A stretch of DNA of 64,000 bases, taken from Paenibacillus physcomitrellae (GTDB lineage: Bacteria > Bacillota > Bacilli > Paenibacillales > Paenibacillaceae). Positions 8,662 through 17,854 of this stretch are shown here, in pieces (positions within the stretch are counted from its first letter, which is position 1; each line of letters starts with the position of its first letter). A program made the translations under genes and the position numbers. Location: NCBI RefSeq assembly GCF_002240225.1, contig NZ_CP022584.1, positions 868,001 through 932,000 of the forward strand, written 5' to 3'. Below the pieces are notes generated by a model that was given only the letters and a program-made list of their open reading frames with translations, was not told where the DNA came from and searched no databases.

Positions 8662-10299
8662 TTACACCTCCATAACAAGCAGCTCAGGGTTCGCGAGCAG
8701 CTCTTTAATGTAGTTCATGAAGTTTTGAGCCGTTGCGCCGTCGATCAGACGGTGGTCGAAGCTCAAGGACAAGGCCATAACCGGAGCAACGACGACTTCG
8801 CCGTTCTTCACAACCGGTTTCTCGGAGATACGGCCAGTACCCAGGATCGCAACTTCAGGGTAGTTGATGATCGGAGTAAAGAACATACCGCCTGCGGAAC
8901 CAATGTTCGAAATCGAGATGCTGCTGCCTCTCATTTCAGCCGGCGTCAGTTTGCCGTCGCGGCCGCGGGCAGCCAGGTCACGGATCGTGTCAGCGATCAT
9001 CCAGATGCTCTTACGGTCAGCATCTTTGATAACCGGTACGATCAAGCCGTTATCTGTATCGGTAGCGATACCGATGTTGTAGTATTTCTTATAAACGATC
9101 TCGTTGTTCTCTTCGTCGATGGAAGCGTTAAGAGCCGGGAATTTGCGGGAAGCCGCAACCAAAGCTTTAACGATGAACGGAAGATAAGTAACTTTTGTAC
9201 CTTTCTTCTCAGCGATCGGTTTCATGCGTGTACGGAAGGCTACAAGCTCGGTTACGTCCACTTCGTCCATGATCGTAACGTGCGGAGCTGTGTAAGCCGA
9301 TTTAACCATCGCATTGGAGATGGCTTTACGGATACCTTTGAACGGAACACGTTCTTCTTCGCCGTTTGCTGCTGCCACTGGTGTGGATGCTGCAGGAGCG
9401 GCTTTAGGCGCTGCCGCTGGAGCAGATGCTGCTGCTGGAGCTGCGGAAGCTACCGATGCAGGTGCCGCGGAGCCGCCTTTCTTGAAGCCTTCAACATCTT
9501 CACGAGTGATGCGGCCGGCTTTGCCTGTACCTTTAACTAAAGTCAGGTCAACACCCTGTTCACGGGCAAATTTACGCACGCTTGGTGTAGCCAATACTTC
9601 AGCGTTAGGAGCTGCAGGAGCAGAAGAAGCGCCTGTGTTAGCGCCGCCTTTTGCTGCGTCAGCTTCTTGAGCTGCCGCTTGAGCCGGAGCGGATTCCTGA
9701 CCAGCTTGCTCAGGAACTTCGCCTTCAGCGTCAATCACCGCAACCACTTGGCCTACGCGGAATACTGCGCCGTCAGTGCCGAACACTTCAAGCACAGTAC
9801 CGTTTACCGGACAAGGAACTTCAACAACAGCTTTGTCGTTTTGAACTTCCATAATGATGTCTTCGTCGGTTACTTTGTCGCCTGGTTTAATGTGCATTTT
9901 GATGATTTCGCCTTCGTGCAATCCTTCACCAAGTTCAGGGAACAGGTATTGGAATTTCGAAGAACCAGCGGAAGCAACAGGAGCTGAGGCTGCTGCAGCC
10001 GGAGCGGCTGGAGCCGGCTCGCTGTGCGCTTCTCCGCCAGCTTGTTCAGGCAATTCGCCTTCTGCTTCAATAACGGCTACTACTTGACCTACGCGGAAAA
10101 CCGCGCCGTCAGCGCCGAACACTTCTTGTACTACACCGTTCACCGGGCAAGGCACTTCAACTACAGCCTTGTCGTTTTGCACTTCCATAATAATATCTTC
10201 GTCGGTTACTTTATCCCCCGGCTTGATATGCATTTTGATGATTTCACCTTCATGCAGACCTTCGCCCAATTCAGGGAAGCGGTATTCAAATTTTGCCAC
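8662..10299 (-). CDS. pdhC: Dihydrolipoamide acetyltransferase (E2 of pyruvate dehydrogenase), two lipoyl domains
   Basis: Core of the pyruvate dehydrogenase complex; transfers acetyl groups from E1 to coenzyme A. The 545 residues divide into lipoyl domain 1 (2-85, lipoyl lysine K44 in QNDKAVV), an Ala/Pro linker, and lipoyl domain 2 (115-197, K156). An E1/E3-binding domain follows (about 235-271, [14 protein letters not shown]), then a second Ala/Pro linker and the catalytic domain (about 316-545) with H516 and D520 in DHRLIDG. The two lipoyl domains are almost identical in sequence. Most Bacillus PdhC proteins have one lipoyl domain, so this copy number is a visible difference. It lies 31 bp after pdhB. 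Confidence 0.97.
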   Translation of the reverse strand: MAKFEYRFPELGEGLHEGEIIKMHIKPGDKVTDEDIIMEVQNDKAVVEVPCPVNGVVQEVFGADGAVFRVGQVVAVIEAEGELPEQAGGEAHSEPAPAAPAAAASAPVASAGSSKFQYLFPELGEGLHEGEIIKMHIKPGDKVTDEDIIMEVQNDKAVVEVPCPVNGTVLEVFGTDGAVFRVGQVVAVIDAEGEVPEQAGQESAPAQAAAQEADAAKGGANTGASSAPAAPNAEVLATPSVRKFAREQGVDLTLVKGTGKAGRITREDVEGFKKGGSAAPASVASAAPAAASAPAAAPKAAPAASTPVAAANGEEERVPFKGIRKAISNAMVKSAYTAPHVTIMDEVDVTELVAFRTRMKPIAEKKGTKVTYLPFIVKALVAASRKFPALNASIDEENNEIVYKKYYNIGIATDTDNGLIVPVIKDADRKSIWMIADTIRDLAARGRDGKLTPAEMRGSSISISNIGSAGGMFFTPIINYPEVAILGTGRISEKPVVKNGEVVVAPVMALSLSFDHRLIDGATAQNFMNYIKELLANPELLVMEV

Positions 10300-10330
10300 C
10301 AGGAAGACCTCCTCTGTATTGATTTACAAA

Positions 10331-11308
10331 TTAAAATTCGCGAACTTGCTGAACCGCAGCGATGATGCGGGCAGGAGTCGGGAGCCAAGTATCTTCAATT
10401 TGGGCGAACGGATAAACGGTATCCGGAGCAGCCACGCGAAGCACTGGAGCTTCCAGGTGAAGAATCGCTTTTTCGTTGATTTGTGCAATGACTTCCGCAG
10501 CGATACCTGCGGATTTCTGAGCTTCCTGAACCACGATCGCGCGGTTGGTTTTCTTAACGGAAGCAATGATGGTATCGATATCGAGCGGCACAAGTGTGCG
10601 CAGGTCGATGACTTCAGCTTTCACGCCGGTTTTTTCCAGCTCGTCAGCGGCTTTAATGGCTGTATGCACCATCATACCGTAAGCGATAATGGTCACATCG
10701 GAACCTTCGCGAACTACTTTCGCCTTGCCAAGCTCTACCGTATAGTCGCCTTCAGGCACCTCATCACGGAAAGCATGATACAGGTTCAAATGCTCCATGA
10801 AAAATACAGGGTCATTGTCGCGGATCGCGGAGATCATCAGACCTTTAGCGTCGTAAGGATTAGAAGGAACAACCAGTTTAATACCTGGAGTTTGAGCGAT
10901 CAAACCTTCCAAGGCGTCCGTATGAAGCTCGGCTGCTTTAACGCCGCCGCCGAATGGTGTACGGAATACGATTGGCGCATTGTAGCGGCCGCCGGAACGG
11001 TAACGCATACGAGCTGCCTGAACCACGATTTGATCCAAAGCTTCAAAGATAAAACCAACGAATTGGATTTCGGCAATCGGGCGGAATCCTTGAATACCCA
11101 AACCTACTGCCAAACCGCCGATTGCTGACTCAGCCAGCGGAGTATCGAATACACGCTCTTCACCAAATTGCTTCTGCAAACCTTCAGTTACACGGAATAC
11201 GCCGCCGACATGGCCTACGTCTTCCCCGAAGATTACAACGTTCGGGTCGCGTTCCAGCTCAACGCGCATTGCGTCGCGGATCGCTTCTTTCATGTTCATT
11301 TGTGCCAT
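10331..11308 (-). CDS. pdhB: Pyruvate dehydrogenase E1 beta subunit
   Basis: Forms the alpha2beta2 E1 with PdhA, which decarboxylates pyruvate on thiamine diphosphate. The 325-residue length is typical. The conserved features are the glutamate of [24 protein letters not shown], the [14 protein letters not shown] segment (GG..H), the transketolase central domain, and the C-terminal domain [15 protein letters not shown] strong ribosome site (AAGGAGGAG) precedes the ATG. The gap to pdhA is 157 bp, unusually long inside an operon. It contains an AT-rich imperfect inverted repeat near 11352-11373, and I see no promoter or terminator good enough to split the operon. Confidence 0.96.
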   Translation of the reverse strand: MAQMNMKEAIRDAMRVELERDPNVVIFGEDVGHVGGVFRVTEGLQKQFGEERVFDTPLAESAIGGLAVGLGIQGFRPIAEIQFVGFIFEALDQIVVQAARMRYRSGGRYNAPIVFRTPFGGGVKAAELHTDALEGLIAQTPGIKLVVPSNPYDAKGLMISAIRDNDPVFFMEHLNLYHAFRDEVPEGDYTVELGKAKVVREGSDVTIIAYGMMVHTAIKAADELEKTGVKAEVIDLRTLVPLDIDTIIASVKKTNRAIVVQEAQKSAGIAAEVIAQINEKAILHLEAPVLRVAAPDTVYPFAQIEDTWLPTPARIIAAVQQVREF

Positions 11309-11465
11309 TGCTATTACTCCTCCTTAACAATTTCCTCATCACGTTCAAAACACATATACAACATGTATATATGGGATTAATCCATTAGGCCTTCACCGGC
11401 AGACCTTCTATATATGTAAGAAGACGCGGCCGGCGACAGGGCTCAGCATAAGCAGAAGTCCGATC

Positions 11466-12533
11466 TTATTTAAAATCCGCTTTTTGCTCTTCCAGATGTT
11501 TAGGTGTAGCTTCAAACATGCTGTCAATCAGACCAGGAATCGTCATTTTCTCGGTTTGCTCAGCCTTTTTGATTTGCTCGTTGACTTTCGCTTTCGCTTC
11601 TTCTTTCACGCGAGCTGTGTCTTCTTCCGTCCACAAACCTTTTTTCTCCAGGTATTTAGCAAGACGGTTGATTGGGTCTTTCTCGCCCCATTGTCCTTCT
11701 TCTTCTTTCGTACGGTACTTGGAAGTATCGTCAGAAAGGGAATGCGGACGGTAACGGTAAGTCACGGCTTCAATCAATGTAGCGCCTTCGCCGTTGCGAG
11801 CACGTTCAGCAGCTTCTTGAACCGCTTTGATTACGGCAAATACGTCCATACCGTCGATCTTCACGCCAGTGATACCGGCAGCAACCGCTTTATGAGCGAT
11901 GGACAATGCGCCTGTTTGCTTGGCAAATGGAGTAGTAATCGCGTAACCATTGTTTTGCACAAAGAAAATAACCGGCAGCTTGAATGCTCCAGCATAGTTC
12001 AGGCCTTCGTAGAAGTCGCCTTCAGAAGAACCGCCGTCACCTGTGTAGGTGATTACGACTTGTTTCTGTTTCTTCAATTTGTAGCCCATTGCAATTCCCA
12101 TCGCGTGAAGGATCTGCGCACCGATGATGATTTGCGGCATAAGCACGTTTACACCTTCAGGAATTTGCCCGCCATGTTGATGGCCGCGGGAGTACAGGAA
12201 TGCTTGGTAAAGCGGAAGACCGTGCCATACGATCTGCGGCATATCACGGTAACCAGGACATACAAAGTCTTCTTTCTGGAGCGCAAACTCACTGCCCACC
12301 ATGGTTGCTTCTTGGCCGGAAACCGGCGCATAGAAACCAAGGCGGCCTTGACGTCCCAGATTGATCGCTCGTTCGTCCCAAGTACGGGTAAATACCATAC
12401 GGTACATAACTTCTTTCAGTTGATCGTCTGTCAGGTCGGGTACTTTATCAGGATTAATAATTTCGCCGTCCGGAGAGAGTACGGACAAAGCTTCTACTTC
12501 TTCCGTATATACTTCATAAGGAACCTTGCTCAT
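11466..12533 (-). CDS. pdhA: Pyruvate dehydrogenase E1 alpha subunit
   Basis: Thiamine-diphosphate-dependent subunit of E1 and first gene of pdhABCD, which feeds acetyl-CoA from pyruvate to the citric acid cycle. The start MSKVPYEVYTEE has GAGGTGA five bases upstream; an ATG 11 codons earlier has none. The 355-residue product carries the thiamine-diphosphate motif beginning GDGGSSEGDFYEG and ending VQNN. Other conserved segments are FTRTWDERAINLGRQGR near the N-terminus, GFYAPVSGQEA, and the loop around YRYRPHSLSDDTSKYR with the serines that kinases phosphorylate in eukaryotes. A SigA-type promoter lies about 70 bases upstream. Confidence 0.96.
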   Translation of the reverse strand: MSKVPYEVYTEEVEALSVLSPDGEIINPDKVPDLTDDQLKEVMYRMVFTRTWDERAINLGRQGRLGFYAPVSGQEATMVGSEFALQKEDFVCPGYRDMPQIVWHGLPLYQAFLYSRGHQHGGQIPEGVNVLMPQIIIGAQILHAMGIAMGYKLKKQKQVVITYTGDGGSSEGDFYEGLNYAGAFKLPVIFFVQNNGYAITTPFAKQTGALSIAHKAVAAGITGVKIDGMDVFAVIKAVQEAAERARNGEGATLIEAVTYRYRPHSLSDDTSKYRTKEEEGQWGEKDPINRLAKYLEKKGLWTEEDTARVKEEAKAKVNEQIKKAEQTEKMTIPGLIDSMFEATPKHLEEQKADFK

Positions 12534-12585
12534 GTTTTTCACCTCGACAAAAAATTTGAATATCATGTTCCGCTGTTATAGAATT

Positions 12586-12624
12586 ATTATACATCTGTTA
12601 TATCCCTTTCGTCAAAGGATATAA
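12586..12624 (-). promoter_or_regulatory. SigA-type promoter of pdhABCD with overlapping inverted repeat
   Basis: On the minus strand TTGACG (12610-12615) and TATAAT (12586-12591) are separated by 18 bases. The -35 and part of the spacer lie inside an inverted repeat (12598-12624) with arms TTATATC(C)CTTT and AAAGGATATAA, an 11-bp match with one bulged base. Its position would suit a repressor operator. The regulator is unknown. Confidence 0.65.
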
Positions 12625-12781
12625 GGAAAAATGTATTAGAAACCAAGTCTTGTATGTATAACAGCGTAATTAAATTTGTGTAACAGCAGTGAGGAATATC
12701 ACAGTAAGAAAGCGCGTTCACCACCATGGTTTATCTTACCTGATCAAGCCTCCAAATGCAAAAAAAAGGAGAGTGACAGCT

Positions 12782-13510
12782 ATGACAGATGACCGCTATT
12801 TGAAACGGACTGTCGTGAAGCATGAAATCCAGAGCCAATTTTTAAACGAAACGCGCAAGCTGCGCATTTATCTCCCGCCCGGCTACAATGAGCTGCTGAG
12901 CTACCCGGTCGTGTACTGCCAGGACGGTGAAGAATTTTTCAACTTTGGACGGATTGCCACCTTCGCCAACCAGCTGATCCTGGACGAGGACATCGAACCT
13001 TTTATTATTGTAGGAGTCGAAGTGAACGTGAAGGTCAGAACGCAGGAATATGCTCCTTTTGGAAACCGTCATGAAGCTTATGTCGCTTGTTTTACTGAAG
13101 AAATTATTCCCTACGTAGAACAGAATTATCCTGTCCGCCGCACAGCCGAGGACCGCATCCTTGCCGGGGATTCCCTGGGTGGATCCGTATCGCTTCATAT
13201 CGCCCTGAAACGTAAGGATATGTTCTCCAAAATCATTACCCTGTCTGGCGCCTTTTACATCCCAAGCCAGGAAATCATCGCATCGGAGAGCGACCTTTCC
13301 TTCCTTAGCTTGTATATGGTAGTTGGACTTCAGGAGCGGGATTACCAGACAGATACCGGAATCTACGACTTTGTTGACCTGAACCGCAGAACAAAAGAAC
13401 TGCTGGAGAAACGCGGCGCCAAAGTGGTTTATTTCGAGAAGGACGGCTCCCACATTTGGGGTTTCTGGCAGAAAGAGCTGCCGGATGCCCTCCGTTATTT
13501 CCTACTTTAA
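12782..13510 (+). CDS. Putative esterase, alpha/beta hydrolase (esterase D type)
   Basis: A 242-residue cytoplasmic hydrolase of the putative-esterase family (PF00756-like, which includes S-formylglutathione hydrolase and siderophore esterases). The start MTDDRYLKRT has AAAGGAGA 9 bases upstream, while an earlier in-frame ATG at 12689 lacks one. The N-terminal beta sheet KLRIYLPPGY leads to YPVVYCQDGEEFF. The nucleophile elbow is GDSLGGSVS. The catalytic Asp is probably in the stretch after YMVVGLQERDYQTD, and the His is in GSHIWGFWQKEL near the end. No signal peptide is seen. It is divergent from pdhA. The substrate is unknown. Confidence 0.8.
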   Translation: MTDDRYLKRTVVKHEIQSQFLNETRKLRIYLPPGYNELLSYPVVYCQDGEEFFNFGRIATFANQLILDEDIEPFIIVGVEVNVKVRTQEYAPFGNRHEAYVACFTEEIIPYVEQNYPVRRTAEDRILAGDSLGGSVSLHIALKRKDMFSKIITLSGAFYIPSQEIIASESDLSFLSLYMVVGLQERDYQTDTGIYDFVDLNRRTKELLEKRGAKVVYFEKDGSHIWGFWQKELPDALRYFLL

Positions 13511-13543
13511 CCATTGTTTCATTTTGCTTTCCTATAAAAGAGC

Positions 13544-13585
13544 ACACAAAAAGGCCCGTCTTCCGACGCGGCCTTTTGTGTTTCA
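13544..13585. terminator. Bidirectional terminator between convergent genes
   Basis: Arms ACACAAAAAGGCC and GGCCTTTTGTGT flank a GC-rich loop (CGTCTTCCGACGC adds inner pairing). T-rich tracts occur on both sides. It sits between the convergent esterase (ending 13510) and the channel gene (ending 13609). Confidence 0.8.
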
Positions 13586-13608
13586 TCCATACACAGTCTT
13601 TATCCGGG

Positions 13609-14229
13609 TTACCCGGCAAAAGGTTTGTTTTTCAGCGATCTTCTAGGCAGTCTCCAACGATAATGAACCGAAAGCATGCGTGACACGACAACGAGGATAA
13701 ACAGGACAATCATCTCCGTTGTTGTCTGCGACCAGCCGAAGGCTACCGCCAATCCGGCGATCAATGCCCAGACCGCATAAATCTCATCCCGCAGAACCAA
13801 AGGTTTGCGGCCAGCCAGCAGGTCGCGGATAATTCCTCCGCCTACTCCCGTCAGCAGGGCAGCTACCGCAACAGCACTGGCCGGATGATCCATCTTTACA
13901 GCATACAAGGCGCCCTGTATGGCAAAAGCACCAAGACCGATCGCATCAAACCAGGCCTCGCCTTTCTTCCAATGGCTAATCCAGGATACCGGAACTAGAA
14001 AAGCTGCGGCAATCGATATGCAGGCGATCAGCATTAACGGCCCTTGCGTCCAAATCGTTGTTACAGGAACCCCGATCAGAATGTTTCTAATAATCCCTCC
14101 GCCAAAGGCGGTTGCCAAACCTAAAACAACAACTCCGAGTACATCATACTCTTCTTCCATGGCAACAAGAGCGCCCGAAACAGCAAACGCCACGGTGCCA
14201 ATAATGCTGAACAGATCAAATAGCTCCAT
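13609..14229 (-). CDS. TRIC-type cation channel family membrane protein (UPF0126)
   Basis: A 206-residue integral membrane protein with about seven hydrophobic helices. It is an internal duplication of a three-helix unit, each half carrying a glycine-rich signature: ATAFGGGIIRNIL in the first (about residues 39-51) and LTGVGGGIIRDLL in the second (about 124-137). This is the hallmark of the prokaryotic TRIC family, which forms trimeric monovalent cation channels; B. subtilis YvgT is a relative. The C-terminus is basic (RWRLPRRSLKNK), as expected for a cytoplasmic tail. It is a single gene divergent from thiN. The physiological ion and role are not deducible here. Confidence 0.88.
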   Translation of the reverse strand: MELFDLFSIIGTVAFAVSGALVAMEEEYDVLGVVVLGLATAFGGGIIRNILIGVPVTTIWTQGPLMLIACISIAAAFLVPVSWISHWKKGEAWFDAIGLGAFAIQGALYAVKMDHPASAVAVAALLTGVGGGIIRDLLAGRKPLVLRDEIYAVWALIAGLAVAFGWSQTTTEMIVLFILVVVSRMLSVHYRWRLPRRSLKNKPFAG

Positions 14230-14370
14230 TTCCCCTGCTTCTTCCCTCTCCGTATTCTCACATATGACGTAAACATTGTAGCTTTTCCTTCCAAATTGTA
14301 CAACAAAAAATTCTGTTTTATACTATAGTCATTACATAGCTCCCCAAAATGCAGCAAGGAGAGATTTCAA

Positions 14371-15015
14371 ATGACATCTACCAATCGGGTTCTTATATTC
14401 GCTGGCGGCGATATTATCCCGGATTTCAAACAGCATATTCAGGAAGGCGATTATCTCATTGGAGCCGATTACGGCGCCTATTTTCTGATCGAACACGGGA
14501 TTATCCCGGATACAGCTATTGGCGATTTTGATTCTATTACACCTCAGCAGCTGGAAGAGCTTCAGAACGTATGCCGCGAGGTTGTTGTTGTGGATCCGTT
14601 AGACAAAGATCTGACCGATGCCGAGCTGGCTTTTGACATTGCGTTGAACAGACAACCGGAGCAAATCGTTATGTTTGGCGTTCTGGGCAGCCGGCTGGAT
14701 CATTCCATGGCCAACATCCAAATGATGCTGCGGGCTCTGCAGCACCAAATTTCAAGTTCAATCTGGGACAAGAACAACTTTATTACCTTGACCGGTTCCT
14801 CGGCTCTTGTGCAGCGGCGTCAATTTACTTATGTTTCGCTTCTGCCTTTGACACCCGAAGTAACAGGAATAACTCTCGAAGGGTTCCTGTACAAACTGGA
14901 AAATGCCTCGCTGAGAATGGGGCAGTCTTTAGGCATCAGCAACAAACTTGAGAAAGAAGAAGGAACCATTCAAATTGAAAGCGGCCTGCTTCTAATCATT
15001 CAAAGTAAGGACTAA
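14371..15015 (+). CDS. thiN: Thiamine pyrophosphokinase
   Basis: Transfers pyrophosphate from ATP to thiamine, giving the cofactor used by the PdhAB E1 enzyme encoded nearby. The 214 residues include the family motifs LIGADYGAYFLIEHGIIPDTAIGDFDSI, the DKDLTDAELA segment (acidic metal and diphosphate ligands), the GVLGSRLDHSMANI motif, and the C-terminal LGISNKLEKEEGTI thiamine-binding segment. AAGGAGAG precedes the ATG. Unlike many Bacillus genomes, it is not beside rpe/spoVM here. I looked for a TPP riboswitch in the 141-bp upstream gap and saw none. Confidence 0.93.
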   Translation: MTSTNRVLIFAGGDIIPDFKQHIQEGDYLIGADYGAYFLIEHGIIPDTAIGDFDSITPQQLEELQNVCREVVVVDPLDKDLTDAELAFDIALNRQPEQIVMFGVLGSRLDHSMANIQMMLRALQHQISSSIWDKNNFITLTGSSALVQRRQFTYVSLLPLTPEVTGITLEGFLYKLENASLRMGQSLGISNKLEKEEGTIQIESGLLLIIQSKD

Positions 15016-15121
15016 ATTCAAAGCCAAAGTTGTATACAAAATAAAGATCAGACGTTTTAGAGAGATTAAATAGATTACATTTATGTAACCTGTTATTGCG
15101 AAAAAAGAATATAAATCAAAC

Positions 15122-15166
15122 AGGCTCCAACCCGTTGTCCGAACTGGGTTTGAGCCTTTTCTTTGC
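15122..15166 (+). terminator. Terminator of thiN
   Basis: AGGCTCCAACCCG pairs imperfectly with TGGGTTTGAGCCT (loop about 10 bases), followed by TTTTCTTT. The rest of the 324-bp gap 15016-15339 holds A/T-rich DNA with no gene seen. The NlpC/P60 promoter presumably lies around 15200-15310, but I could not assign hexamers with confidence. Confidence 0.75.
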
Positions 15167-15339
15167 CCTTTGATCCCCCTTTAAATCTTAATATTTTGTA
15201 AATTTTAATCGTTTTTTAATAATGAGGGTCAACCGCCTGTTATATCTAGTTTCCTCCTATCTTTGGATAATATTAGGAAGTATCAAACCTGTTATACTTT
15301 GAACAAGCCCGAGAATACAACATCAGGAGGAACAAACAA

Positions 15340-15906
15340 ATGATCAAAATTCAAGGACTCTACAAGAAAGTTCTGACGGTAGGTATTTGCGCTTCCGTTG
15401 GTTTCACAGGCATGATGCTTTCTGGACAAACCCAGGCTTCTGCAGCTAACAATACAGCCAATACGTCAAATGCTAGCTCTGCAGTTTCATTAAATGTTTT
15501 GGATGCGACAAGTACAGCTACATCCAAAGGTTCAAAGATCATCGCTTACGGTAAAAAGTTCATGGGAACACCTTATAAATTTGGTGCTTCTACATCAACA
15601 ACCAAAAACTTTGACTGCTCTTCTTTTACCAAATACGTATTTAAACATTATGGCGTAACTTTGCCGCGGACTTCTGCAGCACAAGCCAAAAAAGGCGTAG
15701 CCGTTTCCAAAGCCAACCTGAGAGTCGGCGATCTGGTCTTCTTCTCCAGCGGCAGCCGCGCTAACGGAAAGAACGTTACTCACGTCGCTATTTATGCAGG
15801 CAATGGCAAAATTCTGCACACTTACGGTAAACCAGGTGTTACGATTTCGAATCTGAACTCCGGAAACTGGAAGAAAACTTACTTGAAAGCACGTCGCGTA
15901 CTGTAG
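15340..15906 (+). CDS. Secreted NlpC/P60-family peptidoglycan endopeptidase
   Basis: Predicted cell-wall hydrolase, probably cutting D-Glu/meso-DAP-type stem peptide bonds. The 188 residues start with a signal peptide (MIKIQGLYKKVLTVGICASVGFT..., probable cleavage near SGQTQASAA), followed by a Ser/Thr/Ala-rich linker. The NlpC/P60 domain covers about residues 65-188. The catalytic Cys is in NFDCSSFTKYVF, the first His in THVAIYAGNGKILH, and the third polar residue is the His of ILHTY. There is no SH3 or LysM anchor, so it is a minimal enzyme that would be released or held loosely. The ribosome site CAGGAGGAA lies 7 bases ahead of the ATG. It is monocistronic. No c-di-AMP (ydaO) riboswitch pattern was seen upstream. 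Confidence 0.92.
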   Translation: MIKIQGLYKKVLTVGICASVGFTGMMLSGQTQASAANNTANTSNASSAVSLNVLDATSTATSKGSKIIAYGKKFMGTPYKFGASTSTTKNFDCSSFTKYVFKHYGVTLPRTSAAQAKKGVAVSKANLRVGDLVFFSSGSRANGKNVTHVAIYAGNGKILHTYGKPGVTISNLNSGNWKKTYLKARRVL

Positions 15907-16009
15907 TTTTATTGAAACTACAAACTTAGCTCAGGCCCAGCGCTCGAGCCAGATCGACTTTGGGCTTAGTCGGTTAACTTTGTTCCCGACATGCAGGTTT
16001 CATTAGCTG

Positions 16010-16768
16010 CTACTGCAGCATATAACCTGTACCGCGGACAGTATGCAATAATTTAGGTTTGCGTCCTTTATCAATTTTACTTCGGATATGTTTGATATAA
16101 ACGTCCACGACGTTTGTTTTACCAGTGAAATCATATCCCCAAACTTCATGCAGTAGCAATTCACGGCTGCAGACCTTCTTTTTTCGGCGCGCCATAAACA
16201 GCAGCAGGTCAAATTCTTTAGGCGTCAGGGGAATCTCTTCCCCTCCCCTAAACACTTTATGCTGCTTAATTTCAATACGCAGATCCTCGTGTTCTATATA
16301 TTGATGTTCATGGGGATCAATGCGTTGAAATAATCCCGTCAGATTATGAATTCTCGCGATGATTTCTTCCAGGGGCGCTAGTTTGTATACATAATCGTTG
16401 GCTCCGGCGGCAAAAGCCTCCAGTAAACCTTCTGTGGTTGGGGAACCGGCCAGGGCAACGACTGGATAAGGCAGCAAGCTGTTCTCCCGTTCCAGGCCAA
16501 TTAATGATTGGATGGAGTTTAGATCCCTGCAATCCACATCGATGAGCAGGAGATCCGGCAGTAGGTCTTCGAGGTCTTCAGTCTCACCGCCGGGATCAAT
16601 GATGGTGATCAGATCGTTTATATTGACACCGTTACTGTCTTCCCTTGAACTCGTCCCCTTTGTTATATACCGTTTCACCACAAAGCCGGCTTCTCTAAGC
16701 CGGCTTGTTATTTGCTTCGCAAATCGGACGTCTTCGCCTTCAATAAAACCCAAACACTTCTCCTCCAC
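16010..16768 (-). CDS. OmpR-family response regulator with divergent receiver
   Basis: 252 residues starting at GTG with GGGGTGA upstream. The receiver domain (about 1-150) has an acidic pocket (EGED, residues 10-13), a likely phosphoacceptor D77 in LLLIDVD, and the conserved lysine in YVYKLAPLEE. The usual Thr/Ser strand reads VVALAGSP, and an extra loop of about 25 residues (35-65, TKGTSSREDSNGVN...) precedes D77. The C-terminal winged helix (about 160-252) is canonical: LTPKEFDLLLFMARR, VWGYDFTGKTNVVDVYIKHIRSKI, LLHTVRGTGYML. No histidine kinase lies beside it. It follows the Tad-like operon by 96 bp on the same strand without a visible terminator, so co-transcription and a role in that system are plausible but inferred. 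Confidence 0.88.
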   Translation of the reverse strand: MEEKCLGFIEGEDVRFAKQITSRLREAGFVVKRYITKGTSSREDSNGVNINDLITIIDPGGETEDLEDLLPDLLLIDVDCRDLNSIQSLIGLERENSLLPYPVVALAGSPTTEGLLEAFAAGANDYVYKLAPLEEIIARIHNLTGLFQRIDPHEHQYIEHEDLRIEIKQHKVFRGGEEIPLTPKEFDLLLFMARRKKKVCSRELLLHEVWGYDFTGKTNVVDVYIKHIRSKIDKGRKPKLLHTVRGTGYMLQ

Positions 16769-16864
16769 CGTCTTTCACCCCGCACTCAGAAAAGTCATCC
16801 GGTTCATCTGCTAATACCCATAGTTTGCGAAGCAAAACGTTATCTCATACCCGGGCAATACCGC

Positions 16865-17854
16865 TTACTTCCCTATCGTGCACCTGGCTTCAAAATAACC
16901 GCTTGCCGCGGCGTCCCGTTCACTGGCAAACACTTCTTCCGTTCGATATACTCCCCCGCACTGGTTGCGCCGATAATAATATTTAACGCCCGTCCGTTCA
17001 TCAATTCCGCCGATAACCGGTTCCTTCTTCAACAACCTCCCTCCTCCAAATGCAAAGTTGTTATAAAACTGATCCCCCAGCGGAATCCCCTGCAGAAAAA
17101 CCAGCATCCCGGCATCGTCAATGGTATTGTTCCAAGTCTCATCGGGTATCCGGGGCAGGGTGAAGGTATAATTCACTCCTGCCCGCTCTGCCAACCGGTT
17201 ATGATCGGCCAAGATCCTTTCAAGATCCCTTTCAACGGAAGATACAATTGTTGTCCTGCGGGCTGCATCCAGCAGCTGCAGATTCTTTAGCAGCGGATCA
17301 TCCGTCATCAAGGCCAACTCTTCCGGCGAGCCTTGAAGAAATACACCTTGGCTTTGATCCAGAAGCGTAAGCCGGCTGTCCAATGTGAAGGACAGAGCGT
17401 TTCCGGCCGCGTCCGTGTAGGCATAAGGTTTTTTCGGGAACCAGCCGGCGCTGTTCAGCGCAGTACCATCCGGCTCCTTTCTTTCTTGTACTCCGTAGAT
17501 TGAGTATCCGTCATATTCCAAGACTACAACCGCCGGAATATAAAGCATAAACGCCTGCTGACCAAGAGGGTCGTCCGCAAGATTAAAATTCAGAAACAAT
17601 GTCTTCAGCAGCGCATCCAGACCAGCCTGTTTATCTACCCGGAAATATTTATCTGAGGCATACCCCGCTTCGTAGGACGGCTGCTCGTTTATATCGAGCC
17701 GACTTGCCCCATCCTGAACCGCTGTTCTTAAAACCGAGTTATATCGTTGTTCCAGCAGGAATACCTCTCTAAGTTGATCAGTATGAACTGAAGAGATCCA
17801 CAATAAAGGACTTGCCAGCAGGACAAACACAATCGCCCATTCAGTAATCTTCAT
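16865..17854 (-). CDS. Membrane-anchored protein of the Tad-like operon, 329 aa
   Basis: I do not recognise a named family. The start MKITEWAIVFVLLASPLLW overlaps the last 14 bases of the previous gene, so translation is probably coupled; an ATG 15 codons upstream is less likely. A single N-terminal hydrophobic helix follows two to four polar residues, as in pilin-like or TadE/TadF-like minor proteins. A long extracytoplasmic domain contains FRVDKQAGLDALLKTLFLNF, the Tyr-rich VVLEYDGYSIYGVQE, and a C-terminal section with two cysteines (RRNQCGGVY and EARCTIG) that could form a disulfide. Its size and position near the end of the operon suggest a surface or assembly component. Function is unassigned. 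Confidence 0.75.
   Translation of the reverse strand: MKITEWAIVFVLLASPLLWISSVHTDQLREVFLLEQRYNSVLRTAVQDGASRLDINEQPSYEAGYASDKYFRVDKQAGLDALLKTLFLNFNLADDPLGQQAFMLYIPAVVVLEYDGYSIYGVQERKEPDGTALNSAGWFPKKPYAYTDAAGNALSFTLDSRLTLLDQSQGVFLQGSPEELALMTDDPLLKNLQLLDAARRTTIVSSVERDLERILADHNRLAERAGVNYTFTLPRIPDETWNNTIDDAGMLVFLQGIPLGDQFYNNFAFGGGRLLKKEPVIGGIDERTGVKYYYRRNQCGGVYRTEEVFASERDAAASGYFEARCTIGK

Noticed and set aside
11484..12581. Plus-strand open frame (365 codons) opposite pdhA
   Set aside because: Same type of antisense shadow; it crosses the pdhA start region and has no start signals.
14230..14370. TPP riboswitch upstream of thiN
   Set aside because: The 141-bp gap lacks the conserved CUGAGA and ACCUGA-type elements.
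15016..15339. c-di-AMP (ydaO) riboswitch upstream of the NlpC/P60 gene
   Set aside because: Such switches often precede cell-wall hydrolase genes, but the conserved core was not found here.
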